Source: Trachythela sp. YZ-2020 (Eukaryota; Cnidaria; Anthozoa; Malacalcyonacea; Clavulariidae). Taken from it: DNA of 64,000 nucleotides. Positions within the stretch are counted from its first letter, which is position 1. The number at the start of each line of letters is the position of its first letter. The stretch lies in assembly GCA_016169945.1 (NCBI GenBank), contig JADLSH010000363.1, positions 3,548,501-3,612,500 of the forward strand. Reading direction: 5' to 3'. Positions 19,126 to 27,813 of the stretch are shown here, in pieces. The position numbers and the translations under genes were made by a program. The notes beneath the pieces were generated by a model. The model saw only the letters and a list, made by a program, of their open reading frames with translations, was not told the origin of the DNA and ran no database searches.

Positions 19126-19451
19126 ACAATTACTTCTTCTAATTTTTCACATAATTCTTCTTCTTTTTTTCTTTTTTCTTTTTCTTTTTTTTCTTTTTCT
19201 TTTTTTCCAGAAAGCGTATCAAATATTTCCATTTCTAATGCCATACATGTTTTACAATCACATACTCCGCTAACATTTCTTTGTATTTTTTGTCCTATAT
19301 ATATTGCCCAAGCTTTTTCAGTATTATCGAAATAAGATGAAAAATGATCACCTGTATTTGTACTGTAAAAATATAATGGTTTATGTTTTATTTGCGGAAC
19401 AGGACCGACTTTTGTAATAACGATCGTACCTGTTTTTTGTTCAACATTCAT
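19119..19451 (-). CDS. Accessory protein with VGP motif and charged coiled tail
   Basis: 110 residues. The first 45 (IVITKVGP, then LYFYSTNTGDHFSSYFDNTEKAW) resemble the protein at 45296 (LEIIRVGP, then YYYIDKTSGKIYYSQNSNFKEAF), so they are probable paralogues at opposite ends of the element. A short Cys cluster (CDCKTC) sits at about residue 66. The C-terminal part is an almost pure Lys/Glu coil. First gene of a leftward pair. Function unknown. Confidence 0.65.
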   Translation of the reverse strand: MNVEQKTGTIVITKVGPVPQIKHKPLYFYSTNTGDHFSSYFDNTEKAWAIYIGQKIQRNVSGVCDCKTCMALEMEIFDTLSGKKEKEKKEKEKRKKEEELCEKLEEVIVC

Positions 19452-19509
19452 TGTGATTTTTGTGATAATTGATCATATATGATATGATATTTATACGTTT
19501 TTTTGAACT

Positions 19510-20247
19510 ATGTTTAGGATAAGATATTTTTTTTATAATTTTATGCATGGGTTATATGTAGCAAATTTTTTTTTACATTTAGTTTGGCCAAATAACGACG
19601 TATATATAAGAAGATTGTGTAGAACATTTTATTATTATGTTTTAAATATGACAGATAAAGAATTAACCGATGATGAATCATGGATAGCGTTACAGGATAT
19701 ATTACGCTATAATAAAAAAACGTTTGATGAAAAAATATTTTGTAAAATATATGATGCATTTCCTTGGATAAAGGATAAAAATAAAAAATATTTTTATTGT
19801 GAAAATATTAACGAATATTTATCAAAAATAATTGATAAAAATTTTACAATAGCATTTCGTGAAATAAATAAAGATTTATGTGTTTATTATATTTCTGATA
19901 AGGAGATAGTAGAAGATTCTATCGAAATTAAAGATGACGACGATGAAAAATTTACGCAAATATTACATGCTAAATTTAGAGATTGTGTTATGTATGTGAA
20001 TGTGCCGGACGATAAAGAAAAAGATTTTTTTACACTTATAATAAAAATTATTACATATGCGAATCAAAATGGTTTTTTTGAAAAACAACAAAATGGTAAA
20101 CGTGATTATAAAAGATATGATTTGTTATTAAAAGATTATTACAAAAAATTTTGGGAAAGATCTTGTAAAAAACAATTGGAAGAATATCGTGATTTTGATA
20201 ATGCGGTAAGTGTATATATAAGAGATATTTTTTTAGAAATTTTTTAA
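19510..20247 (+). CDS. Hypothetical accessory protein (245 aa)
   Basis: ATG 19510; a start at codon 47 (MTDKELTDDES) is equally plausible and would remove a hydrophobic N-terminal stretch. The body is acidic in the middle (DSIEIKDDDDE) and lysine-rich at the C-end. The segment VNVPDDKEKDFFTLIIKIITYANQ has the same pattern as the C-terminal part of the next gene, so the two may be tandem paralogues. First of four rightward genes (19510-21866). No family recognised. Confidence 0.65.
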   Translation: MFRIRYFFYNFMHGLYVANFFLHLVWPNNDVYIRRLCRTFYYYVLNMTDKELTDDESWIALQDILRYNKKTFDEKIFCKIYDAFPWIKDKNKKYFYCENINEYLSKIIDKNFTIAFREINKDLCVYYISDKEIVEDSIEIKDDDDEKFTQILHAKFRDCVMYVNVPDDKEKDFFTLIIKIITYANQNGFFEKQQNGKRDYKRYDLLLKDYYKKFWERSCKKQLEEYRDFDNAVSVYIRDIFLEIF

Positions 20248-20267
20248 GCTTAGTTCTGTTGATAAAA

Positions 20268-20843
20268 ATGGATTTTTTTAATGATGAAAATGTTATATTT
20301 GATTATAGTTATAGCTTACAACAAATTGTAAAAAAAAGTTGCGAATACAATATACGTTATTTTCAAAATAATTTTCCAAAAGATAATGATCCTGTTTTTT
20401 TACTTATTATTCATAAAGCAAATTTACCGTTTACTTTAGAGGACAATCCGGACGATACAACGAAAATAAAACAAGAAAATCTTACAATAATACAACGCTA
20501 TTTTACATGTCGATTTAAAGATTCGTTTTTTATTTGTTTTTATATTTATGGTGATATATATATATATTTTCAAGACAAAATAGATGAGGAAAAAGATTAT
20601 ATTATAGTAAAAGAAGATGTTTTTAAACTTTGGCTAATCAAGTATAATCAAAGCGTTTCCATGTGTTTAAACCCGGAGTGTGATAATGAAACAAATATTA
20701 TAGCTTTAATGGGTATAATAGTTAACGTATACTATGACAATATATCATCTTCGATGAAAGATTTTTTTGGAAAAGCTGGCGAGCGGTATCGTAAAATGAT
20801 TTATATGGTATCGAAGTATTTACGTAACCAAAAAAAGATATAA
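20268..20843 (+). CDS. Hypothetical accessory protein (191 aa)
   Basis: The first ATG in frame is at 20268, preceded by AAAA. Mixed alpha/beta composition with many aromatic residues. Its C-terminal third resembles in pattern that of the upstream gene. It lies 20 bases after the upstream stop codon. No domain recognised. Confidence 0.65.
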   Translation: MDFFNDENVIFDYSYSLQQIVKKSCEYNIRYFQNNFPKDNDPVFLLIIHKANLPFTLEDNPDDTTKIKQENLTIIQRYFTCRFKDSFFICFYIYGDIYIYFQDKIDEEKDYIIVKEDVFKLWLIKYNQSVSMCLNPECDNETNIIALMGIIVNVYYDNISSSMKDFFGKAGERYRKMIYMVSKYLRNQKKI

Positions 20844-20882
20844 AAGGACGTGTAGGTTTTTACGAATGTACCAGATAAAAAA

Positions 20883-21539
20883 ATGACGACATATCAGAAA
20901 AAACATTATGCTGAAGAGAATTTTTTCCGTCCTAATGGTCCTACATTACCGGTTACTAATATTCGCGAAATTTCTTTAACCCATGCTGAATTATATAAAT
21001 ATATAAGTTATATTAATAAATGTTCTTTTTTCCTAATTTATCAACACAGTTCTAATGCTTGTGATAAAATGATGGGATGTGTTAATGATGGTGATAAACG
21101 TATACATTATCATGGATTTATAAGCGAATGGGAAAAAAACGACGATGACGATTCTGATGTTATTAAAGATTCTGATGACGAAGACGTGTCGGATTTAATA
21201 TCAAATGAAGTCGGTGAAGAAATTGAAGAAATGCCTGATGATTTATATGACGGTCGTATAAGGATTCACAAAACAATGCAACCAATATATTATCAATCGT
21301 TTGCTGGTCAAGTCGTTCGACAAGATATGGTGGTGAAAATTGAAAAAATAAACGATTCATCCAGATATGATTGGAAATTGTTGTTGATGTTAGAAAGTGA
21401 TGATTTAGAACTGTTTATAGAAATGGTTTTTACATATGATAGTAGTCTTGAACGATATCAAGATGAATATATAAAAACTGTAGATGATAATAGAAAACGT
21501 AAACGTGCTAAAGTAGAGAGAAGTATAAAAGAACATTGA
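20883..21539 (+). CDS. Accessory protein with HYHG motif and acidic middle
   Basis: 218 residues from ATG 20883. A strand with KCSFFLIYQ (46-54) is followed by KRIHYHGFISEW (72-83). The His-Tyr-His pair is placed as in HUH-type replication endonucleases, where motif II reads His-x-His before a strand. Residues 86-118 are acidic and the C-terminus is basic (RKRKRAKVERSIKEH), with a Tyr-rich helix before it. If it is a Rep relative, it would be the only family member here with the histidines. A helicase domain is absent. The assignment is weak. Confidence 0.6.
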   Translation: MTTYQKKHYAEENFFRPNGPTLPVTNIREISLTHAELYKYISYINKCSFFLIYQHSSNACDKMMGCVNDGDKRIHYHGFISEWEKNDDDDSDVIKDSDDEDVSDLISNEVGEEIEEMPDDLYDGRIRIHKTMQPIYYQSFAGQVVRQDMVVKIEKINDSSRYDWKLLLMLESDDLELFIEMVFTYDSSLERYQDEYIKTVDDNRKRKRAKVERSIKEH

Positions 21540-21554
21540 ATACAGAAAAAAACA

Positions 21555-21866
21555 ATGAGAGACATGGAGATAAAGGGTGTAAATACACAATTGGTTTTTA
21601 TAGAATTTTTACAATTAGAAATTAAAGAATATGTTGTATGTTGTAATAAATGTTCTCATAAAATAAAAGTTGTTGGTCGTTTTACAAGACATCGTACAAC
21701 GTTTGAAGAGTTGACATATGAATTTGATAAAATAGAAAGAAAAATTGAACTATGTTTTCATCCTATGCAGGGTTATGTTCAAGTTATCTACAAATGTTTT
21801 CAATGCAAAGACAAAATAACTTTGATCGCAACAAGATGTGTTGAAAAAGAAAAAGATTTATTATAA
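21555..21866 (+). CDS. Small protein with paired CxxC, zinc-ribbon-like
   Basis: 103 residues. CCNKC at about residues 27-31 and CFQCKDK at 84-87 frame a basic strand-rich segment, the spacing of a small zinc ribbon. Starts 15 bases after the upstream stop. It may bind nucleic acid or act in transcription, but no family is recognised. Confidence 0.6.
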   Translation: MRDMEIKGVNTQLVFIEFLQLEIKEYVVCCNKCSHKIKVVGRFTRHRTTFEELTYEFDKIERKIELCFHPMQGYVQVIYKCFQCKDKITLIATRCVEKEKDLL

Positions 21867-21943
21867 AATTTAACAATGTTATGCGAAAAACATTATAAAA
21901 AACGCTAAAACGTAATAAACTATAGTAATATATAATAAAAATA

Positions 21944-22978
21944 TTATTTTTTATTATTGTTGTTTTTTGCTTTCTCATGACGCAAATATAAAGTATATAT
22001 ATTATTTAAAGTTTTACTTAAAACTTGACAGTTTTTTGATCTTTTTGCTCTTTCTAATATTTCCTTCTTTAACGATATGGCCACACCTTTCATCGCATCG
22101 TAGACTAATTTATCATTTACAATATATTCGGCGTTTGATTTATTTTGAGTTAGTATGTTATATTCACATATGGTTTTGTTTTCTTTTTTTTGTACATAGC
22201 TTATTTTTGCTTTAGCTCCAATAGTTTTTAAATTTAATATATCGTCTATTTCTACATTCGAATCAAAAGGATCTATATCTTCGTATAAATGACCTTCTTT
22301 ATCATGTTCGTTTGTATACACGTCATGAGCATCTAACAAATTTTGATGATATAGTTCGTCAAAAACATTTTTAGAATATTGAGTTAAATCTTTTCCTTTA
22401 CTAACACTTGATTTTGATGTATTTTTGCGTTGTTTTTTTGTTTTTTTTATTGTTTTTTCTGGTACACTTGTTGTAAAATCAGGAACAATAATTGCTGGCG
22501 CAGGTATGGATGTGACGAGTAGTGGTTCTTCTATAGCAATATAAGGAGGAGGAGGAGCAATAGGATAACTTTGTGGTGTTGGTTGAGGAGGAAAAGCCGT
22601 GTTTAATAACGACGTAGGACTTTGCACCATCATCATCATAGGTGTATTTAAGAATGCTGGTGGTTCTTCGTATTGGTAGTTGGCGAGAGGTAGAGGTGTT
22701 TGCGGTGCTATAAATTCTTCTTCATAATTTCCAACTCCTAACGTATCGATATCGGGAATGGTAGGAATAGTAACGATATTTTTTGGTTTTTTATTGCACG
22801 TAACCGATTGTTTTTTTTTTCTTTTACCGTTTCGTAGGTTCTCTATTTTTTCTTTAAGTTTTTTTTCTTTATTTAATAATTCTTGTAAAGCATCGTTTTC
22901 ATCATCTTCATTATCATCGAATACTGTATAATCGTCCATTACTGTAAACGCTGTTGAAAGTAGAAATGATTTTTGCAT
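21944..22978 (-). CDS. Large hypothetical protein: coiled coil, Pro-rich linker, basic core
   Basis: 344 residues from ATG 22978 (Met13 could also start it). An acidic N-terminus leads to a coiled coil (ALQELLNKEKKLKEKIENL, about 32-50). A proline-rich low-complexity linker follows (about 80-170, PPPP and PTPQSYP), then a basic Lys/Thr/Ser segment and a structured C-terminal 130 residues ending in helices. The layout suits a virion tegument or scaffold protein. It diverges from the gene at 23250 across a region with two CCAAT-CArG modules. Function unrecognised. Confidence 0.7.
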   Translation of the reverse strand: MQKSFLLSTAFTVMDDYTVFDDNEDDENDALQELLNKEKKLKEKIENLRNGKRKKKQSVTCNKKPKNIVTIPTIPDIDTLGVGNYEEEFIAPQTPLPLANYQYEEPPAFLNTPMMMMVQSPTSLLNTAFPPQPTPQSYPIAPPPPYIAIEEPLLVTSIPAPAIIVPDFTTSVPEKTIKKTKKQRKNTSKSSVSKGKDLTQYSKNVFDELYHQNLLDAHDVYTNEHDKEGHLYEDIDPFDSNVEIDDILNLKTIGAKAKISYVQKKENKTICEYNILTQNKSNAEYIVNDKLVYDAMKGVAISLKKEILERAKRSKNCQVLSKTLNNIYTLYLRHEKAKNNNNKK

Positions 22979-23105
22979 AGTATTAACCTTTCTTTATGTG
23001 ATTTTAGAAATGAAAATACTATGATATGATTGGTCGTACTAAAAAAAGATGACGTCGTTTGTAGATTTAGTAAGGAATGTTAAAATGATTATATAAAAAA
23101 ACTGA

Positions 23106-23134
23106 CCAATAAAAACATATAAAACTATATATGG
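23106..23134 (+). promoter_or_regulatory. CCAAT + CArG-like promoter module 1
   Basis: CTGACCAAT followed, 14 bases after the CCAAT pentamer, by CTATATATGG. The same two boxes with the same spacing occur at 23150, 47406 and 47945. It lies in the divergent promoter between 22978 and 23250. CTATATATGG could act as a CArG box, a TATA box, or both. Confidence 0.65.
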
Positions 23135-23149
23135 TAGTTTGTAATCTGA

Positions 23150-23178
23150 CCAATAAAAACAGACCTAACTATATATGG
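23150..23178 (+). promoter_or_regulatory. CCAAT + CArG-like promoter module 2
   Basis: A second copy 44 bases downstream of module 1 (TCTGACCAATAAAAAC, 14-base gap, CTATATATGG). Its TATA-like core is about 75 bases before the ATG at 23250, a normal distance for that gene. Confidence 0.65.
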
Positions 23179-23249
23179 CAATGTAATAATGATTATTTTT
23201 TTAGAATTTGTATGATGATGACGATGAATCATATGATGTTGGTGATGAC

Positions 23250-23933
23250 ATGCCTGCGAAATATGGAATCAATAAAAAAATTAATATATGTTCTTTACAT
23301 ATAGTAGGAATATTAAAACCATTACCTTATAAATCGTTTTTAAAAATTCCTACCGATTGTACTTATTTGTTACAAAAGGTATTTTATGTAGATGATAAAT
23401 TTAAAGAGTGGATAAGTATTTTATTTGAAAAAAATAAAATAATAAAAAATATTGAAATTTACAATTATTTTAGAAAACATCAATTAGTTATATTAGCTTA
23501 TCGTGGCGAAACACCGTTTTTTACCGTATTACCTGTATATGTGTTTTCAAAACTTAATGAAGGGTTATTTTATTATATTGATAAAAAAACATTTAATGAA
23601 ACTATTTTATACAGATTTTTTAAAAATGTTAAACAACCGTGTATATATAATCCACATGAAGAAATAGCTAGTTTATATACGTATATAAACGGTATTTTTA
23701 TAATATTATCACAAAACTTCGCATGTAATGAAAAATGTTGGCGAAGGTTTTTATATCAAAAGTATAAAAATACTTTAAATATAAATGATGTTAATAAAGT
23801 ATATTGTATAAGCAAAGTGCTATACGAACACAAATATATTGAGCCGAAAACATTAAAAGAATTGGAATCTGAAGATCATCCTTCTACGTATGTTGAAAAA
23901 AGAAAAAAACCGTTAAGAATGTATAGAATATGA
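23250..23933 (+). CDS. Hypothetical accessory protein with FFTVLPVY segment
   Basis: The frame opens upstream with TTG only; the first ATG in frame is 23250 (MPAKYGINKK). About 227 residues. The segment TPFFTVLPVYVFSKLNEGLFYYI resembles EKYFFVLPVYLDLTIGKRI in the protein at 42793, suggesting paralogy across the element. The stop overlaps the next start (ATGA). First gene of a rightward run to 26838. Function unknown. Confidence 0.65.
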   Translation: MPAKYGINKKINICSLHIVGILKPLPYKSFLKIPTDCTYLLQKVFYVDDKFKEWISILFEKNKIIKNIEIYNYFRKHQLVILAYRGETPFFTVLPVYVFSKLNEGLFYYIDKKTFNETILYRFFKNVKQPCIYNPHEEIASLYTYINGIFIILSQNFACNEKCWRRFLYQKYKNTLNINDVNKVYCISKVLYEHKYIEPKTLKELESEDHPSTYVEKRKKPLRMYRI

Positions 23934-24574
23934 ATATAAAAAAAGCTTATAGTATTTGTAGAAAAAAACCGTCGCAGTTATATGACGAAGAATGGTCGTA
24001 CATTGAAAAATATAAAAATGATTTATTAAATAGTATAACCCATGTAATAGATATAGATGGTTGGATTTTTGATAAAGATACATATTTATATGGTGAAGTT
24101 AGTATTTTTAATGTAGAACATATGAAAATGTCAACGTTTTTTTTATATCATCCCGAAATAAAAACAACTGAAAAAAATTGGAAAACTATTAGATATGTTT
24201 CAAGAAATATACATGGTTTAAGATTTTTAAAAAAACCAACTTATAAAACCGATATAACATATAATGATTTTATAAAGCATATCGATTGTCAAGCTGTATA
24301 CGCGTATAAAGGGGGTGATATAGAAAAAAAATTATGTCATACCTATAATATAAAATGTATTAATTTAGAGTTATTTGGATGTAGTAAATATGAAATATTG
24401 TTAAAAGAGTATAATCTAGGTGTAAAAAAATGTGAACGTCATTTATTATACAAGGGTGAAAACAGTGTACATTGTTCTATATACGAAGTATATGTATTTG
24501 CTTTATATATATATAAACTTTTAGGTAATCAAAACAAATATGATTTAATATATGACTTGTATATAAGAGAGTAA
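23930..24574 (+). CDS. Possible DEDDh exonuclease-like (RNase H fold) protein
   Basis: 214 residues. HVIDIDGWIF (38-47) with Asp41 and Asp43 is placed like the first exonuclease motif, followed by a strand pair and a His (HGLRFLK, 95-101). YAYKGGDIEKKL (124-135), INLELFGCSKYE (144-155) and CERH...HCSIYE (168-186) then match the order (Lys-Gly, Leu-x-x-x-Gly-Cys, Cys-x-x-His, Cys-Ala/Ser) of an exonuclease-like domain common in invertebrate mobile elements. The match is by pattern only. Translationally coupled to the upstream gene by an ATGA overlap. Confidence 0.5.
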   Translation: MNIKKAYSICRKKPSQLYDEEWSYIEKYKNDLLNSITHVIDIDGWIFDKDTYLYGEVSIFNVEHMKMSTFFLYHPEIKTTEKNWKTIRYVSRNIHGLRFLKKPTYKTDITYNDFIKHIDCQAVYAYKGGDIEKKLCHTYNIKCINLELFGCSKYEILLKEYNLGVKKCERHLLYKGENSVHCSIYEVYVFALYIYKLLGNQNKYDLIYDLYIRE

Positions 24575-24594
24575 AAAAGTTTTTTAATAAAAAA

Positions 24595-25599
24595 ATGTAT
24601 ACTATTCGTGCGTTACAAGTGTTATTAATATATTATACATACGATAGTATATTATGGCCGTTGTATTATGTGTGCAAACAGCTGTACGAATTAAAACCAC
24701 ATTATGAAAAAAGAAATAAAACTGCAAGAGTGTATCCTTATTACGAACACATTTGGGATTTGGATTATGAGAAAAGTTTTTATGCAAAACAATTTGGTAT
24801 TGTAAAGAAATATAATACGTATATATATATCGAAAAAAATCGATTTTATATAATACCTAAAGAATGGACACCGTTTATATATGGAGTAGGAGAAAAAAAT
24901 AACGATGAATGTCAATATGATGGTAACATGAATAATATAAAGAACAGAGATGCTAAAATGTGGAAAAAACCTGTGAAATTTTATCTACATTACGAACGCC
25001 TACTTTCAAGATACAATTTTTATAAAGAAGATAGTATATATACGTTTATATATCAACCTATAGTATTTCCAAAAAATATAAAATTAAATCGTTATATTTT
25101 TAGATTAGGAGTTGAAAAATATGATAAGAGATATATTTATAGATATACACATTTTTTAAAAATACATAGTTCGTGGCAACTACTATTACATGTTCTTGAA
25201 AATAAAATAAATATAGATAGGTTATTATGTTTTTTAACATTAGAACCTATACATTACGATTGTCTAGATCATATAATATTATGTAATAAGTGTTATAAAT
25301 ATTTAGATGGTTATATAAAACATTTAGTTGTTGTACTAAACGAATATGACATAAATTTGCATGAGGATATGAAAACAGTTAATCTAAGACAAATTACAAA
25401 GTGTGAAATTAGTGCGTATACCGCTTATAGAATGTATAGTAATAAATATAATTTTGCACGTATATATAATAAATGTATATATAAAGATGATAATAATTTA
25501 ATTTATTATAAAGACAATGTAAATTTTAATAATTTAAATGTATGTATGAGCGAAACGTATATAAGTAAGAGAAAATATATGTGTAAAGTTATTTTTTGA
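24595..25599 (+). CDS. Hypothetical accessory protein (334 aa), Tyr-rich
   Basis: ATG 24595 preceded by A-runs. Unusually rich in Tyr, Lys and Asn. A possible CxxC (LCNKC at about 240) and a hydrophobic N-terminal 30 residues are the only marks. It follows the exonuclease-like gene by 20 bases. No domain recognised. Confidence 0.6.
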   Translation: MYTIRALQVLLIYYTYDSILWPLYYVCKQLYELKPHYEKRNKTARVYPYYEHIWDLDYEKSFYAKQFGIVKKYNTYIYIEKNRFYIIPKEWTPFIYGVGEKNNDECQYDGNMNNIKNRDAKMWKKPVKFYLHYERLLSRYNFYKEDSIYTFIYQPIVFPKNIKLNRYIFRLGVEKYDKRYIYRYTHFLKIHSSWQLLLHVLENKINIDRLLCFLTLEPIHYDCLDHIILCNKCYKYLDGYIKHLVVVLNEYDINLHEDMKTVNLRQITKCEISAYTAYRMYSNKYNFARIYNKCIYKDDNNLIYYKDNVNFNNLNVCMSETYISKRKYMCKVIF

Positions 25600-25607
25600 A
25601 TAAAAAA

Positions 25608-26102
25608 ATGTCCGGTAAAACATTTTATTTTAACAGCACTTGTGTTGACGAATGTTATAATTTTTTTAATAGTAATATTTGGTCAGAATGGGAAAAAAAT
25701 GATGAAGAAAATAAAATAAAATTTTATTATGTTCAAAAAGTTGATAATTTAGTCGAAGGAATAATACAATTTGAAAAAAGAGCAACGGTTAATAAAGCAA
25801 GATATTATTTTTTAACTAAAAAAATGGTGAATATTTTACCACAAGGTGTAAAAACAAATATAGGTTTTATTCTTACTAGCATGTGGATAAATAAACGAAA
25901 TTATAATATTACAGATATATGCGAACATGGTATTTTATCGTTAGGTGGTGGTTATAGAGATTATAAAACAATATTAGATAATGTTTTTTATTCCTATAAA
26001 AAAATAAAAATGGGTCTTGAAACAGAATATTGTCATGATAAAATATCTCTTAAAATTTTACAATCTTTAAAACAAATTGATAAAACATTACAACGTATAT
26101 AA
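25608..26102 (+). CDS. Accessory protein with VEGIIQFEKR unit (Rep-like pattern)
   Basis: The first ATG in frame is 25608. About 164 residues. KFYYVQKVDNLVEGIIQFEKRATVNKARYYF mirrors the strand-turn-strand-helix arrangement of CRESS-type Rep domains (motif II region, then the Gly-x-Ile-x-Phe-x-Lys strand). Asp-Asn replaces the expected His-x-Gln, so it would be inactive. The protein at 18610 shares the unit. Function unknown; a Rep-derived fold is only a structural guess. Confidence 0.6.
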   Translation: MSGKTFYFNSTCVDECYNFFNSNIWSEWEKNDEENKIKFYYVQKVDNLVEGIIQFEKRATVNKARYYFLTKKMVNILPQGVKTNIGFILTSMWINKRNYNITDICEHGILSLGGGYRDYKTILDNVFYSYKKIKMGLETEYCHDKISLKILQSLKQIDKTLQRI

Positions 26103-26139
26103 AAGCAAAAGTTGTGTGGAAAAAATTGTGTTTTAAAAA

Positions 26140-26838
26140 ATGAGTATACCGAACGTTTTAGATAGTTATTATGAAAAAAATGTTTTTGAAAGTTATCATA
26201 AAAATAAACATGATACTACGTTGTTTACGGTTTTAAATGGAACTTTTTATGATAACGATGAATTTTTTTTTTTAAATACTTTTTCATATATACAGTCTAT
26301 CTATCATTTACGTAATATAAAAAAAGAAAAAGATAAAATTTTGCTTACAGTAAGATATGATGATTTTTATGATTATCAAAAATACAATGTTAAAATTGTT
26401 TTTAATTACGCTTATCAAAAATTTACGACGTTTAATATAGAAACAAAATCAAAACCGTTTATAGATGTTATAAGTGTAGAATATATAGTTGTTTTAGATG
26501 AGAATAACGTTTTTGTTAAAAAAATACCTCAACATGAAGAAAAACAACTATGTGTAAAATTTAGTGAATTTTTTATAAAATTATGTCGTAAATATATGGA
26601 GAAAATAAATGATGAACAAGATTTACTAAATATAATCCGTTTTTTTTTTTCTTATGAAAATACATACGTTTCTTATGATTTAGTATATTATTGGTATTTA
26701 TTTAACACTATATTAAATAATCGAAAAATATGTTGTTGTGGTTTATTAAATTTGGAATTATGTATGTGTGAAAATCAAAAACACAAAAGTCTTGACGATG
26801 AAATATATGAAATATTTTTTGATAAAAAATTTATATAA
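26140..26838 (+). CDS. Hypothetical accessory protein with C-terminal Cys cluster
   Basis: 232 residues from ATG 26140. Alternating strand and charged segments; the C-terminal part has CCCGLLNLELCMCE, a possible small metal site. Last gene of the 23250-26838 run. No family recognised. Confidence 0.6.
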   Translation: MSIPNVLDSYYEKNVFESYHKNKHDTTLFTVLNGTFYDNDEFFFLNTFSYIQSIYHLRNIKKEKDKILLTVRYDDFYDYQKYNVKIVFNYAYQKFTTFNIETKSKPFIDVISVEYIVVLDENNVFVKKIPQHEEKQLCVKFSEFFIKLCRKYMEKINDEQDLLNIIRFFFSYENTYVSYDLVYYWYLFNTILNNRKICCCGLLNLELCMCENQKHKSLDDEIYEIFFDKKFI

Positions 26839-26900
26839 GAAAAAAAAATTATAACATTTTATCATACGTGTTTAGACTATTCGACAACGAAGAACTAAAA

Positions 26901-27788
26901 ATGCCTGTTTTTTTACGCTCACCGATTGACGAAGGAAGAAAAATATTTCTTAGTCCAGTAAACGAAAATAGTAACCGTCATGTTATTTATTTTAACACGT
27001 TTACAAAAAAACATTGTATGACCTTATGCACACCTCATAATAGTACAGAGGCTAGTGCTTTTAATGCAAATTTTCCATTTGTATTTAATTCTATTGACGA
27101 CGTATGCGAACTGCATAGTATATTATCTAAAATTGATTTTGTTAAACCAATTGGTCCTTTATTTGCTATCGTATCAGAGAATACTATAAAAAAAACACGT
27201 ACCGTCGTCAAAGATAATGCGTACGGTATTGAAGTAAGAAGACAAAAAAAAACTGAAACATTGTCTGACGAAACGCCTCCTTCTGTTCTGGACGAAGCAA
27301 CCGACGACTACGATATGGGAATGTCGTATCAAAGTAAAAAAATCGAATGGACAGATTGTCAATACGAAAATTATACGTTGGGAAAACGATTAGATATGGA
27401 CGATTATCTAAAATTGTTAGGAAGTTATATAACCAAGTGGGATCGTGTCCCGATGGATCGACATATGGCGTTTACTGTGGATCTTCAAAAATCGCCTTTG
27501 CCCTCTGGTTCGTCAAAGACTAAAAGAAAACATGACGAAGAAGCAAAAAAAACTAAAAAATCAAAAGGTGACGGAAAAGGTGACGATGACGAAGTATTAT
27601 GTAAACTATTTAGATATATGGATTTTTACGAGGAAAACGATATAACGATGTTAATAGCTAAATACGGGTGTGAAATAAGTGATGAGATAGGTTATGAAAA
27701 AAATGTATTAATGGAAATAATAAGAAAATATAAACCCTCAGTACTTAACAATGTCTATATAACAAATATAAAAACCATTTTTTTATAG
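26901..27788 (+). CDS. Hypothetical core protein with nuclear-localisation-like tract
   Basis: The first ATG in frame is 26901; the frame opens earlier only with GTG. About 295 residues. The N-terminal 100 residues are globular (MPVFLRSPIDEGRKIFLSP). A middle acidic, unstructured part leads to a strongly basic tract (KTKRKHDEEAKKTKKSKG) and a helical C-terminus with an ankyrin-like feel (YGCEISDEIGYEKNVLMEII). It is placed just before the integrase. Codon use is less AT-biased than the accessory genes, like the other core genes. Confidence 0.65.
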   Translation: MPVFLRSPIDEGRKIFLSPVNENSNRHVIYFNTFTKKHCMTLCTPHNSTEASAFNANFPFVFNSIDDVCELHSILSKIDFVKPIGPLFAIVSENTIKKTRTVVKDNAYGIEVRRQKKTETLSDETPPSVLDEATDDYDMGMSYQSKKIEWTDCQYENYTLGKRLDMDDYLKLLGSYITKWDRVPMDRHMAFTVDLQKSPLPSGSSKTKRKHDEEAKKTKKSKGDGKGDDDEVLCKLFRYMDFYEENDITMLIAKYGCEISDEIGYEKNVLMEIIRKYKPSVLNNVYITNIKTIFL

Positions 27789-27813
27789 CAAAATCCTTTT
27801 CTTATAGACAAAA

